11,049 nucleotides of DNA from an uncultured Cloacibacillus sp. (GCA_934511335.1 CAKSWL010000055.1:1-11049); one strand, 5' to 3'. Shown: positions 1 to 7,462, counted from the stretch's first letter. The notes: generated by a model not told the origin, from the letters alone. A program made the numbers and translations.

Positions 1-122
1 ATAACAAAAATATAGGTTTATCAAATACAAGCTAATATAAAAAAACCTTAAATTCTGTAAAGAATATTTATCTAAGATCTATATTTTGTGTTTTTATTGA
101 TTTTATCCAATTTAGAAGAATC

Positions 123-131
123 TGTTAGAAT
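123..131 (+). promoter_or_regulatory. Possible extended -10 promoter of the LysR-type gene
   Basis: TGTTAGAAT matches an extended -10 element (TG-N-TAGAAT). It lies in very AT-rich DNA about 75 bases upstream of the ATG at 208. The best-spaced -35 candidate (TTATCC at 103-108, 17-base spacer) is weak. AT-rich DNA yields such matches by chance, so this is tentative. Nothing else recognisable was seen in 1-207. Confidence 0.3.
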
Positions 132-207
132 ATATTTTATGCGGCAAAACACTTTAAAAAGGATAGAACTATATGTGTGACTTAATGGTAAGGATCGGGG
201 TGCAACG

Positions 208-1089
208 ATGAAAGGATTAGACGTGTTTCTCGCTATTGCAATGTCAAAAACACTAAGTGACGCGGCTAGTGTTTTAGGGCTATCTCCATCCGCGGTAAGT
301 TACAATTTAAAATGTTTAGAAAATAATTTGGGCTTGGATTTGGTTGACCGCAAAAAAGGATTTAAAAATATCCATTTAACGCCGGCAGGAGTAACTTTAT
401 TACCGTTAGCTATAAAGTATGATGAAGTTATTCGTGAGGTTTCTAATATACGAAAAAACCCAAGGTATCAGCTTTCAATAGGGTGTGTTGAGAGTATCAA
501 TCACTGTTTATTTCCAACATTTTTACATTCTTTGAGGAAATATAATATAGATATCAAGGTTGATACAAACACGTCTTTAGAACTACATCGATTAACGGAA
601 AATAGGGAGATAGATATTGCTTTTGTAGTGAATCAAATACCATCTACAAAATTAAACATATCCCCTTTTTTAAGGGAAGATATGAAGTTAATACGCTCCG
701 CAACAAACGATAAAACTAACGCAATAGTTAGTGCCCAAACGTTAGATCCAAATTTTGAAATTTATATAAATTGGTCTCTAGCATTTCAAATCTGGCATGA
801 CCGTATTTGGTCAGAAAACAAAAGGGCCCATTTCCAAACAAATTCGGTAGTTCACATAGACTCATTTTTACTTGGAGACGAAAAATATTGGATAATTGCG
901 CCAGATTCTGTGGCGAATTTCTACCAAAGCAGAGGCTTTAATATTCATTCAATAACGCCAGCGCCACCACAAAGAGTATGCTATAAAATCACACACCATT
1001 CTCCGAAACACAGTATATCACCGGCATTAAAAATTTTTAATGAGGCGCTGGAGAGTTGGAAACAAGACGGTATATTTTCTATGCAATAA
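208..1089 (+). CDS. LysR-type transcriptional regulator, AT-rich and probably acquired
   Basis: A 293-residue protein, the usual LysR length. The N-terminus is a winged helix-turn-helix: residues about 3-60 show the LysR pattern (FLAIAMSKTLSDAASVLGLS, then SAVSYNLKCLENNLGLDLVDR and a LTPAG turn). Residues about 90-290 fit the two-lobed effector-binding domain, with the typical IDIAFV segment near residue 135. Family members bind DNA as tetramers and respond to a small-molecule co-inducer; the ligand cannot be told from sequence. The start at 208 is preceded by a purine-rich GGATCGGGG stretch. Codon use is strongly AT-biased and unlike every gene to the right, which suggests horizontal acquisition. 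LysR regulators often control a neighbouring gene; the next gene is a broken M20 peptidase gene, so any such target may now be lost. Confidence 0.9.
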   Translation: MKGLDVFLAIAMSKTLSDAASVLGLSPSAVSYNLKCLENNLGLDLVDRKKGFKNIHLTPAGVTLLPLAIKYDEVIREVSNIRKNPRYQLSIGCVESINHCLFPTFLHSLRKYNIDIKVDTNTSLELHRLTENREIDIAFVVNQIPSTKLNISPFLREDMKLIRSATNDKTNAIVSAQTLDPNFEIYINWSLAFQIWHDRIWSENKRAHFQTNSVVHIDSFLLGDEKYWIIAPDSVANFYQSRGFNIHSITPAPPQRVCYKITHHSPKHSISPALKIFNEALESWKQDGIFSMQ

Positions 1090-1331
1090 AGTGACCAAAC
1101 CATAACAATTCAGAAAATTATTTCCGAAAAGGCATCGAATAAAACAACATTGTACTTTACAATATCGGCAGTGCAGCCTATCGCTATCTGCTGATTGGTT
1201 ATAATTTTTAATTTTCGAGTAATGATTGACAGTTAACTTTGTTTTTTCTGTGGGCATTACATTAATAGGGCTGGAATCGTCTTGTTTAATCGACGGGGGT
1301 GCGAACCGCCGCCGGGAGGCGATGTAAATAG
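1090..1331. other. Non-coding junction between AT-rich and GC-rich DNA
   Basis: No convincing gene. Composition changes from AT-rich to GC-rich at about 1260-1290. A TTGACA lies at 1226-1231, but no -10 element is found at proper spacing. A GGGAGG at 1313-1318 precedes the GTG at 1332 by about 13 bases, longer than ideal. Confidence 0.5.
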
Positions 1332-2229
1332 GTGGAATATTCGGCGAAAACGTTGGCGATACTGCAGAACCTGATACGCATCCGCTATTATCTGCCGGAG
1401 AAAGACGAGTTGGACGTCGTCAAGGATATCGTTTCACTGTTTGGGCCTTACGGAGTGTCCGTCAATATCGTGCGCCACGGAGACAACTGGAGCTCGCTGG
1501 CCGTGTCGCTGCGGGGTGAACGTAACGGCGCAAAGAGAGCGCTGACGGCCCGCATTGATACGGTGAGCCCGTTGAAGCCGCGATTGTGGAGCCACGCCCC
1601 TTTGCCGCGGGTTTTGACGGAGAGAGGGTTTACGGCTGCGGCACCTCAAGCCCTAAGGGCGGAGTCGCCGCGATATGCGCGGCGGCGCTGTCCCTGCTTG
1701 AAGAAAAACGCGCGCTTCCCGAAAAGACGCCGCTTTATTTTACGGCCGGCGGAGACGCCGACGGCATAGGAGCCAGATCTCTTTTGGGGGCTTGAAGGAA
1801 TCTCCGAGATTATTTTTGCCGACCCCACCGGGCTTGGCCTCGCGACCACGCAGAAGGGCGCAGTCTGGATGAAGGCGGAGGTCTGCGGATGCCGCGTACA
1901 TGTGCTCAAGGCGGGAGCTGGAATCGACGCGCTCTATTGGCTGTTGGAGTTTGTGCGCCGGATTAAGGGGCTTCTGAAAGAGGCGCGTCCGCATTCCATG
2001 CTGGCGGTTCCACGGTATTTCTGACGTTGGTCTTCACCAGAGAGAAGGAAATCTGCATCCTACCGGAGGCGGCGTGCGGGAATATCGACATAACAAAATC
2101 GCGGCGCTGCTCGGCGAGGATCTTGACGACCCGGAGGTTTGCTTTAAAATGACGGTTGCCGTCTATCTTTACGCCTATTCGCTGACGCCGCTGGCCTATC
2201 TGGAAGCGACCTGCGATTCCATAAAGTAA
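1332..2229 (+). pseudogene. Decayed M20-family metallopeptidase (ArgE/DapE/CPG2-like)
   Basis: Read across frames, the product is recognisably a zinc-dependent M20 amidohydrolase. Segment A starts at the GTG at 1332 and runs to RIDTVSP. Segment B has PFAAGFDGERVYGCGTSSPK and the run to RSLLG. Segment C has the ADPTGL and TTQKGAVWMKAEV stretches. Segment D has GGSTVFLTLVF and ILPEAACGNIDI. A last segment ends at the TAA at 2227. Frame changes fall near 1597-1600 (C run, one base short), 1786-1790 (G run, one base too many), about 2003 (one G short) and about 2097. Metal-site residues are also changed: the HxD motif reads RID, the bridging Asp of the G-T-S-D motif is Ser, and the catalytic EE reads AD. 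The reconstruction is clearly shorter than a usual M20 enzyme (about 380-400 residues), with the C-terminal catalytic part missing. Assignment to a specific M20 subfamily is not possible. Confidence 0.85.
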
Positions 2230-2242
2230 TGGGGCCGGGCGT

Positions 2243-2263
2243 CAAAAGGGGCATGCCCCTCCA
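2243..2263 (-). terminator. Possible terminator of the PEP/pyruvate-binding operon
   Basis: On the minus strand a short hairpin (AGGGG, loop CATG, CCCCT) is followed directly by T residues, about 85-100 bases past the stop of the last gene. A second inverted repeat, GGCGGTT/AACCGCC (2269-2275 with 2285-2291), lies just before it. The stem is short, so efficiency is uncertain. Confidence 0.4.
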
Positions 2264-2345
2264 ATGACGGCGGTTTCGCCTGATAACCGCCCGGCGCCCT
2301 TAGCCCTCGCGTCAGCCGCCGGGGCCCGCATAAAAATTTTTGCCG

Positions 2346-4100
2346 TTAATTGCCGTCCTCGCCGCCCATATCCTTATCCACGATCACGCCGCGGTTGTTC
2401 TCGCCGTCCATGTAGGCGGCGAAGTTACCGCGATAGACGCGTATCGCGGGACTGCGCCAGGGTTCCCATTTTTTATTTTCAAACCAGTCCGTGTTGAAGA
2501 TGTTCCTGTCCTCCCCCGCGAAGACGGGCATGTAGAGGACGCCGTCGACCTCGAGGTCGGAGAAAAAGTGTGTGCCGTAGGAGAGCTCCGGCATAAAGCC
2601 AAGGCGCGGAATGCCGAGCTCCACCATGCCGCGGCAGTTCGTCAGCTCGCTGTACTGCACGGGGACGCCGAGTTCGGGGTTGCTGGAGCCGATACGTCCC
2701 GGAGCGACAAGGAGGTAGGGCTCGCCGTCGGAGGCTTTGTTGAGTTCGCCGATGAGGCGCGCCGTGCCGTAAAAGTCGCGCTGCGCGTAGTAGAGGTTGA
2801 AGTCCACGTAGACGATCTTTGTGATCTCCGGGATGACGCCGTGCGTCACCATGCGGTCGGCCTGCAGCAGTATCTGCCGCGGCGCGAGCTTGGGGATGCC
2901 GCCCTCAAGATGGTTGTGCGACCAGAAGGGACGCGACTGGATGAGGCAGAATGAGTCCTCGGTCGGCTCAAAGGCGAATTCCATGTCTACGGGGACGCCC
3001 ATCTTTTGTTCAAGCAGCTTCAGCGTCTTTTTAACACGCTTGTAGAAGTCGGGATACATGCGCGGGAAGCTGTCGAAGGTGAAGCAGACCTTCATCCCCG
3101 GCGAGAGGCGGGCCATGTTCTTCATGATCTGGAAAAAGCAGCCCTCGCCGTCGTCGCAGCGGTAGATCTGCGCGTAGGCGGCAAAATCGGGATGGTAGGC
3201 GAGCAGCTGTTTCCACTCTTTTTTGATGTCGAGCGTCGTTATTTGGTTCGGATGTTCCTCGTCGATGACATGGAAGGACTCTTGGGCGATCGCCGAAATC
3301 TTCTCGGGAGCGAAGCCCTCGGGGCGCAGGATCGGGTTGGTCAGCGAGACGGTGCGCGCGTAGCCGCGCTTCGTGCTCATCGTGCCCATGCCGAAGACCA
3401 TGCGCACGAGGCCGTCGTCCTGCTTCACGCGCGTCGTCCAGCGGCGGAAGTTCTGCGAGTAGCCGACGCCCGCCATCGTCGGATAATAGTAGCGCCCGCG
3501 CCAGCGCCCCGCCATGCGGATGATGATGATCCCCATATCGTCGTCGCCGAGGTCGTGGCGCGCCCGGTAATCGGCGGCCGCGGGGAAGAAGGTGCGCGAA
3601 TAGATGCGCCGTACCTCCGTTTCCACGGCCACAGCGCGCGCTTCAAGGCTGCCGCGGTTGTTGCCGAGGAAGTTCGTCAGGTATTTTCCGGCGAAGGAGT
3701 GTTTTATGTCGTCCTCCAGCCGGCTGGAGCTGCGGATGACGACCGGGTCGCGCATATCCGCGAGGAAGGTGCGGATGTACATCCCGGCCGTCTCCGGCAG
3801 CGGCGTCTCCAGAAAGACCCGTTCTATCTCCCGCGGGTCGCCGTCCGCGAGCAGCGTCTCAAGGCGCGGCACCCGTTCGAGGAACTGGTGAAAGATTTCG
3901 ATGCTGAGGTATATCGACCGCGGCACCTTCGTCCGGCTCATCTGCTCGTCGCCGCTGTCTCGCAGCTGCCGCAGCGCAAAAAGCAGCGAACGCCCTTTAC
4001 CGCCGATCGTCCCGCGTCCGCAGATCAGCGGTGCGAACTCGGGATCGTCATGCGGCTGCCATTCAAAATAGAGTTCTCTTGCTCGGTCTGCAGGGTTCAT
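2346..4100 (-). CDS. PEP/pyruvate-binding domain protein (PPDK/PEP-synthase-like), second copy
   Basis: A 584-residue cytoplasmic protein with the nucleotide-binding half of pyruvate phosphate dikinase/PEP synthase. Visible landmarks are IGGKG at 32-36, the RSSSRLEDD and SFAGKY signature at 123-140, VRMVFGMGT at 232-240, and the closing MEFAFE and LIQSRP strands at 373-391. The C-terminal part, about 400-584, carries APGRIGSSNPELGVPV and SYGTHFF. I recall this arrangement from other uncharacterised PPDK-like proteins. There is no phosphohistidine motif (TSHAA type) and no PEP-binding TIM barrel, so a complete dikinase reaction by this protein alone is unlikely. It is a clear paralog of the gene just upstream and starts 4 bases after that gene's stop, with GGAAGG upstream of the ATG, so the two are probably translationally coupled. 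Its C-terminal motif has Ile where the partner has Trp (GPGRI versus GPGRW). Substrate and role are unknown. Confidence 0.85.
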   Translation of the reverse strand: MNPADRARELYFEWQPHDDPEFAPLICGRGTIGGKGRSLLFALRQLRDSGDEQMSRTKVPRSIYLSIEIFHQFLERVPRLETLLADGDPREIERVFLETPLPETAGMYIRTFLADMRDPVVIRSSSRLEDDIKHSFAGKYLTNFLGNNRGSLEARAVAVETEVRRIYSRTFFPAAADYRARHDLGDDDMGIIIIRMAGRWRGRYYYPTMAGVGYSQNFRRWTTRVKQDDGLVRMVFGMGTMSTKRGYARTVSLTNPILRPEGFAPEKISAIAQESFHVIDEEHPNQITTLDIKKEWKQLLAYHPDFAAYAQIYRCDDGEGCFFQIMKNMARLSPGMKVCFTFDSFPRMYPDFYKRVKKTLKLLEQKMGVPVDMEFAFEPTEDSFCLIQSRPFWSHNHLEGGIPKLAPRQILLQADRMVTHGVIPEITKIVYVDFNLYYAQRDFYGTARLIGELNKASDGEPYLLVAPGRIGSSNPELGVPVQYSELTNCRGMVELGIPRLGFMPELSYGTHFFSDLEVDGVLYMPVFAGEDRNIFNTDWFENKKWEPWRSPAIRVYRGNFAAYMDGENNRGVIVDKDMGGEDGN

Positions 4101-4104
4101 GTTA

Positions 4105-5832
4105 TCACTCGCCTTCCGGGGTATTGTCTATCACGATGCCGTTTTCCGTCTCTCCGTCCAGCAGCACGTCGAAGCATCCTTCGTAGTGCCTTACGGCGGG
4201 GTGGGATATCGTCTGCCACGGGTGGCTCTCGAACCACTCTCTGTTATAGACGTTGTTTTTCTCGCCGTCGAATACCGGGAGGTAGAGGATGTTGTCGCCG
4301 TCGAGGTCGAGGAAAAAGTGCGTCCCGTAGGAGAGCTCGGGCGCCATCCCCTTCTGCGGGATGCCGAGCTCCACGAGGTAGCCGGAGTTTGAAAGTTCGT
4401 TGTAGCGCACCGGCACGCCGAGCATGGGGTTGGAGCTGCCCCAGCGCCCCGGGCCGACGAGGATGTAGCGCTCGCCGTCGAGCCGGTCGTTTATCTCTCC
4501 CACGGCGCGCGCGACGTCGGCGAAGTCCGCCTGCTTGCCGTAGATCTCTGGGTCGACGAAGACGATGTGCCGCGTGCATTCCAGCCTGCCGTTGGCGACC
4601 ATGCGGTCGCCGCGCAAGATGGTCTTCTCAGGCGGCGTGTCGGGGATTTTGACGCGGCCCTTGTCGTCGTAGACGGAGAGCGGCCGCAGCTGTACGAGGG
4701 TGAAGCGGTCGTCGCCGACCTCGTAGGCGAACTCCATATCCACGGGGAGCTGAAGCTCCTCTTCAAAGAGCACGAGGAGCTTTTTCAGCCGCGCAAAGAG
4801 CTTAGGGCAGCGGCCGGGCAGCTCCGAGAAGGTGAACACCGGGCGCGGCGCGTTCATGTTGCCGGGGTCGGTGTGTATCCAGTGGAAGGCGTTGTCGTCG
4901 AACCACTGCAAATAGGAGGGGGCCGTTTTGTGTTTTTTCAGGACCTCCTTGATGGTGGCGGCGATGTGCTGCGAGGTGAACTTATGGCGCTCAATATCGA
5001 CATAGTCGTAATGTTCCTGTGAGTGCGTCACAATCTCGTGCGGCTTCGTCCCTTCGGGACGGAGGTTGGGATTTGTGAGATAGAAGGTCCTCGCATAGGC
5101 TCTGTCGACGGTGCGTGTGCCGAGGCCGAAGCAGATGCGCACGACGCCGTCCTCCTTCCTGATTCGCGGCGATGGACGGCGGAAGACCTGTGAAAAGGCG
5201 GCTCCCGCAAGCTCTGGATAGAACATGTTCCCATACCGGCGTCCTTCGATCGGCTGGATCAGCACGGCCATGCGCTCTCCGCCCCACTGGATGCCGTGTT
5301 TGCGTTTATATTCGCGCGCGGCGGGATTATAGGTGGAGGCGTAGACGATCTTTATCGCCTCCTCAAGCTCGGCGCGGCGTTCCTCCCGCGTGCCGGCGTT
5401 GGAGGAAAAACGTGTCGCGTACTTTCCCGCGAAGGAGAGGTTGACGTCGTCCTCCAGCGTCGAGGAGGAGCGGATGGAGATGGGGTCGCAGATCAGGTCC
5501 AAAATCTTTTCAAGCGGATCATTGAGCGAGGGCGGCAGGCTGGCCGCCCGGCATATTTTATAAAGCTCCGGCGCGTCCGAGTGCGCGCGCAGATTCATCA
5601 GCCGCTCCCAGAGATTGTTTTGCTCCATGAATTCGTTGAAGACCGAGGTCGTGATGACGAAGGAGTATTTTGGCAGATGTACGTCCTCCAGCAGCCCGTT
5701 CTTCTCCAGGATATGGTGCGCGAAGGATAGGCCCTTTGCCTTTCCGCCAATGCGTCCGTCGCCGACGAGCCAGCCGCGTTCCTCATAAAAGGGGACCGGG
5801 TCGAAGCTTCTGTAGAAATCACCGTAATTCAT
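4105..5832 (-). CDS. PEP/pyruvate-binding domain protein (PPDK/PEP-synthase-like), first copy
   Basis: A 575-residue paralog of the downstream gene. It has IGGKA at about 28-32, IRSSSTLEDD and SFAGKY at about 120-138, and MEFAYE followed by LVQLRP at about 366-384. The C-terminal domain has GPGRWGSSNP (460-469) and SYGTHFF (about 501-507). The N-terminal part matches the ATP-grasp/PEP-pyruvate-binding domain. The swivelling phosphohistidine domain and the C-terminal PEP-binding barrel of canonical PPDK are absent. The start at 5832 is chosen over an in-frame ATG at 5856 because AGGAGGG (5838-5844) sits 5 bases upstream of it, while 5856 has no good ribosome site. It is the first gene of a two-gene operon read from the promoter at 5902-5930. 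Possible roles are ATP-dependent phosphotransfer with a partner carrying the missing domains, or a regulatory C3-metabolite sensor; neither is shown by the sequence. Confidence 0.87.
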   Translation of the reverse strand: MNYGDFYRSFDPVPFYEERGWLVGDGRIGGKAKGLSFAHHILEKNGLLEDVHLPKYSFVITTSVFNEFMEQNNLWERLMNLRAHSDAPELYKICRAASLPPSLNDPLEKILDLICDPISIRSSSTLEDDVNLSFAGKYATRFSSNAGTREERRAELEEAIKIVYASTYNPAAREYKRKHGIQWGGERMAVLIQPIEGRRYGNMFYPELAGAAFSQVFRRPSPRIRKEDGVVRICFGLGTRTVDRAYARTFYLTNPNLRPEGTKPHEIVTHSQEHYDYVDIERHKFTSQHIAATIKEVLKKHKTAPSYLQWFDDNAFHWIHTDPGNMNAPRPVFTFSELPGRCPKLFARLKKLLVLFEEELQLPVDMEFAYEVGDDRFTLVQLRPLSVYDDKGRVKIPDTPPEKTILRGDRMVANGRLECTRHIVFVDPEIYGKQADFADVARAVGEINDRLDGERYILVGPGRWGSSNPMLGVPVRYNELSNSGYLVELGIPQKGMAPELSYGTHFFLDLDGDNILYLPVFDGEKNNVYNREWFESHPWQTISHPAVRHYEGCFDVLLDGETENGIVIDNTPEGE

Positions 5833-5837
5833 AGCGT

Positions 5838-5844
5838 CCCTCCT
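5838..5844 (-). promoter_or_regulatory. Ribosome binding site that decides the start at 5832
   Basis: AGGAGGG on the minus strand, 5 bases before the ATG at 5832. It would fall inside the coding sequence if the ATG at 5856 were used, so it favours the shorter, 575-residue product. Confidence 0.75.
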
Positions 5845-5901
5845 ATCAGTTTCCATCTTATCTCATGACTAAAAAACCATCATAGTAATTTATTATTATA
5901 T

Positions 5902-5930
5902 ATTATACTTTCGTTTCTTAAAAGCGGCAA
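5902..5930 (-). promoter_or_regulatory. Sigma70-like promoter of the PEP/pyruvate-binding operon
   Basis: On the minus strand TTGCCG (5930-5925) and a perfect TATAAT (5907-5902) are separated by exactly 17 bases, in an AT-rich pocket within GC-rich DNA. The predicted start of transcription near 5895 leaves a leader of about 60 bases before the ATG at 5832. Confidence 0.7.
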
Positions 5931-6002
5931 TCTGAGATAAAAAGGCACCTCCCGGCGGTCATTGTGATGCCGCACCTAAAACTATCCGCATAAAGCGATG
6001 AG

Positions 6003-6048
6003 GGGGCCTCTTTTCGGACGGAGCGCCGCTTCTTCCGAAAGAGGCCCC
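6003..6048. repeat. Long imperfect inverted repeat (hairpin) in the divergent control region
   Basis: GGGGCCTCTTTTCGGA (6003-6018) pairs with TCCGAAAGAGGCCCC (6034-6048), interrupted only by one bulged T, around a 15-base loop. Neither strand has an immediate T tract, so it does not look like an ordinary intrinsic terminator. It lies upstream of both the minus-strand promoter (5902-5930) and the plus-strand promoter (6123-6151), so it is probably in untranscribed DNA. It could be a protein-binding site or an element of an unannotated small RNA. Confidence 0.6.
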
Positions 6049-6122
6049 GCCTCCTTTTCTTCCATTTCCCAAACGGAAAACCGCTGCCGCGATAATGGCA
6101 TAGCGCCGTATAAAAGTGATTA

Positions 6123-6151
6123 TTGACACAAATGGTGCGAAATGATTAAAT
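6123..6151 (+). promoter_or_regulatory. Probable gldA promoter
   Basis: A perfect -35 TTGACA (6123-6128) is followed after 17 bases by TTAAAT (6146-6151), or after 18 by TAAATA. TATACT at 6151 is too far away (22 bases). Transcription would start near 6158, giving a leader of about 100 bases before the gldA ATG. Confidence 0.6.
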
Positions 6152-6162
6152 ATACTACGCAG

Positions 6163-6186
6163 ATATCGATAAAAATAAATCGATAT
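6163..6186. promoter_or_regulatory. Perfect inverted repeat, candidate operator for gldA
   Basis: ATATCGAT (6163-6170) and ATCGATAT (6179-6186) form a perfect 8-base inverted repeat around AAAAATAA. It lies immediately downstream of the predicted transcription start of gldA, a common place for a repressor operator. The sequence could also fold as a weak AU-rich RNA stem. The regulator is unknown. Confidence 0.5.
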
Positions 6187-6187
6187 T

Positions 6188-6223
6188 AGGAGGAGGAAAA
6201 ATAACGGCGGCGTCCGTACCTCC
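6188..6223 (+). promoter_or_regulatory. Orphan Shine-Dalgarno-like AGGAGGAGG with downstream complement
   Basis: AGGAGGAGG (6188-6196) is as strong as any ribosome site here but has no ATG, GTG or TTG at a usable distance. CCTCC at 6219-6223 can pair with it in the gldA leader. It may be a ribosome standby site, an RNA structure or a relic; purely inferred. Confidence 0.3.
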
Positions 6224-6261
6224 ATAAAATAGAAAAACTCTCAATAGGAAGGATGATCCCC

Positions 6262-7347
6262 ATGTCAAACATCATTATCGCCCCCGGCAAATATGTGCAG
6301 GGTAAAGGCGAGCTCTCGAAGCTCGGCGGCTATGTGGAAAAACTAGGCTCCAAGCCCTTTATCCTCGTCAGTCCCTCTGGTATGAAGCGCGTGAAGGAGC
6401 CCATCGCGAAGAGCTTCGGCGCGACGCCGCTCGTCTTTGAAGAATTCTGCGGCGAATGCAGCAAGAAAGAGATAAATCGCCTTCTCGAAAAGCTGGGCGA
6501 CTGCGACGTCGTCATCGGCGCCGGCGGCGGCAAGATCCTCGACACCGTGAAGGCCGTCGCCCACTACGCGAAGAAACCCGTCGTCATCGTGCCGACGATC
6601 GCCTCGACCGACGCTCCCTGCAGCGCCCTCTCCGTCATATATTCCGACGAAGGCGTCTTTGAAGAATACCTCTTCCTGCCCGCAAACCCGAACCTGGTGC
6701 TTGTCGATACCGACATCGTTTCGGCAGCGCCCGCGCGCCTGCTCGTCAGCGGCATGGGCGACGCGCTCGCGACGTATTTCGAGGCCCGCGCGGTAAAGGC
6801 CTCAGACGCCGGTACCTGCGCCGGCGGCAAGGCGACGAACGCCGCAATCGCGCTTGCGAAGCTCTGCTACGATACGCTGATCGAAAACGGCCTTCGCGCG
6901 AAGCTCGCCGCCGAGCGCCACGCCTGCACCAAAGCCGTCGAAAACGTCATCGAAGCCAACACCTTTCTCAGCGGCATCGGCTTTGAAAGCGGCGGGCTCG
7001 CGGCGGCGCACGCCGTACACAACGGGCTCACCGTCCTTGAGGCGAGCCATCAGTTCTACCACGGCGAGAAGGTCGCCTTCGGAACGCTCGTGCAGCTGGT
7101 GCTCGAAGACGCCCCCACCGAAGAGATAGAAGAAGTGCTCGACTTCTGCCTCGAAGTCGGCCTTCCCGTCTGCCTTGAAGATATCGGCATCGTCGATCCG
7201 AAGCCCAAAGAGATCATGGCGGCGGCGGAGGCGACCTGCGCGCCCGCCGAGACTATTCACGCCATGCCCTTCGAGGTCACGCCGGACAAGGTCTACGCCG
7301 CGATCATGGGCGCCGACGCGCTCGGCCGCTTCTGCAAGGGCAAATAA
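6262..7347 (+). CDS. gldA: Glycerol dehydrogenase (NAD-dependent)
   Basis: A 361-residue member of the iron/zinc-containing group III alcohol dehydrogenases, close in length to E. coli GldA (367). It oxidises glycerol to dihydroxyacetone with NAD+ in the cytoplasm; the reverse reaction is also possible. The Rossmann-like N-terminal half has GAGGGKILDT and IVPTIASTDAPCSALSVIY, nearly identical to GldA. Zinc ligands are visible as Asp167 (SGMGDALATYFEA), His250 (GLAAAHAVHNGL) and His267 (FYHGEKVAFG), with the same 83- and 17-residue spacings as in E. coli. The ATG at 6262 is preferred over the one at 6253 because AGGAAGG (6246-6252) is 9 bases from it but directly abuts the other. It is a single-gene unit with its own promoter, possible operator and terminator. 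Dihydroxyacetone use needs a kinase not seen here. Confidence 0.96.
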   Translation: MSNIIIAPGKYVQGKGELSKLGGYVEKLGSKPFILVSPSGMKRVKEPIAKSFGATPLVFEEFCGECSKKEINRLLEKLGDCDVVIGAGGGKILDTVKAVAHYAKKPVVIVPTIASTDAPCSALSVIYSDEGVFEEYLFLPANPNLVLVDTDIVSAAPARLLVSGMGDALATYFEARAVKASDAGTCAGGKATNAAIALAKLCYDTLIENGLRAKLAAERHACTKAVENVIEANTFLSGIGFESGGLAAAHAVHNGLTVLEASHQFYHGEKVAFGTLVQLVLEDAPTEEIEEVLDFCLEVGLPVCLEDIGIVDPKPKEIMAAAEATCAPAETIHAMPFEVTPDKVYAAIMGADALGRFCKGK

Positions 7348-7369
7348 TAAATTTACCGTCAGCACCCCA

Positions 7370-7409
7370 GGCCCTTCGGCACGCCGCCGGAGGGCCGTTT
7401 TTGTTTTTT
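7370..7409 (+). terminator. Intrinsic terminator after gldA
   Basis: GGCCCTTCGGC pairs with GCCGGAGGGCC (11 base pairs with one G-U) around loop ACGCC, followed by GTTTTTGTTTTTT. It lies 22 bases past the gldA stop and separates gldA from the next gene. Confidence 0.93.
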
Positions 7410-7453
7410 CCGGCGGCGATTTGCGCGGCAATCATAAAAAACACACAACGTGA

Positions 7454-7462
7454 TGGTAGAAT
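7454..7462 (+). promoter_or_regulatory. Possible extended -10 promoter of the 7509-9720 cluster
   Basis: TGGTAGAAT fits an extended -10 element (TG-N-TAGAAT). It lies after the gldA terminator and about 45 bases upstream of the ATG at 7509. No good -35 is seen at proper spacing. Confidence 0.35.

Noticed and set aside
1226..1250. TTGACA as a promoter for the M20 pseudogene
   Set aside because: No -10 hexamer occurs at 16-18 bases; the nearest AT-rich hexamer is about 23 bases away.
1027..1257. Minus-strand open frame of 76 codons overlapping the LysR gene end
   Set aside because: No ribosome site and no recognisable protein; an open frame of this length is plausible by chance.
2269..2291. 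GGCGGTT/AACCGCC inverted repeat as a terminator
   Set aside because: No T run follows on either strand; mentioned only as a neighbour of the better hairpin at 2247-2260.
3006..4652. Long open frame of 548 codons on the plus strand
   Set aside because: It is antisense to both PPDK-like genes, is very rich in Arg/Ala/Val, crosses their junction and has no domain. It is a shadow of GC-rich codons.
5959..6225. Minus-strand open frame of 88 codons in the gldA control region
   Set aside because: It runs through the hairpin, gldA promoter and palindrome, and the product has no plausible domain. The hydrophobic start comes from AT-rich promoter DNA.
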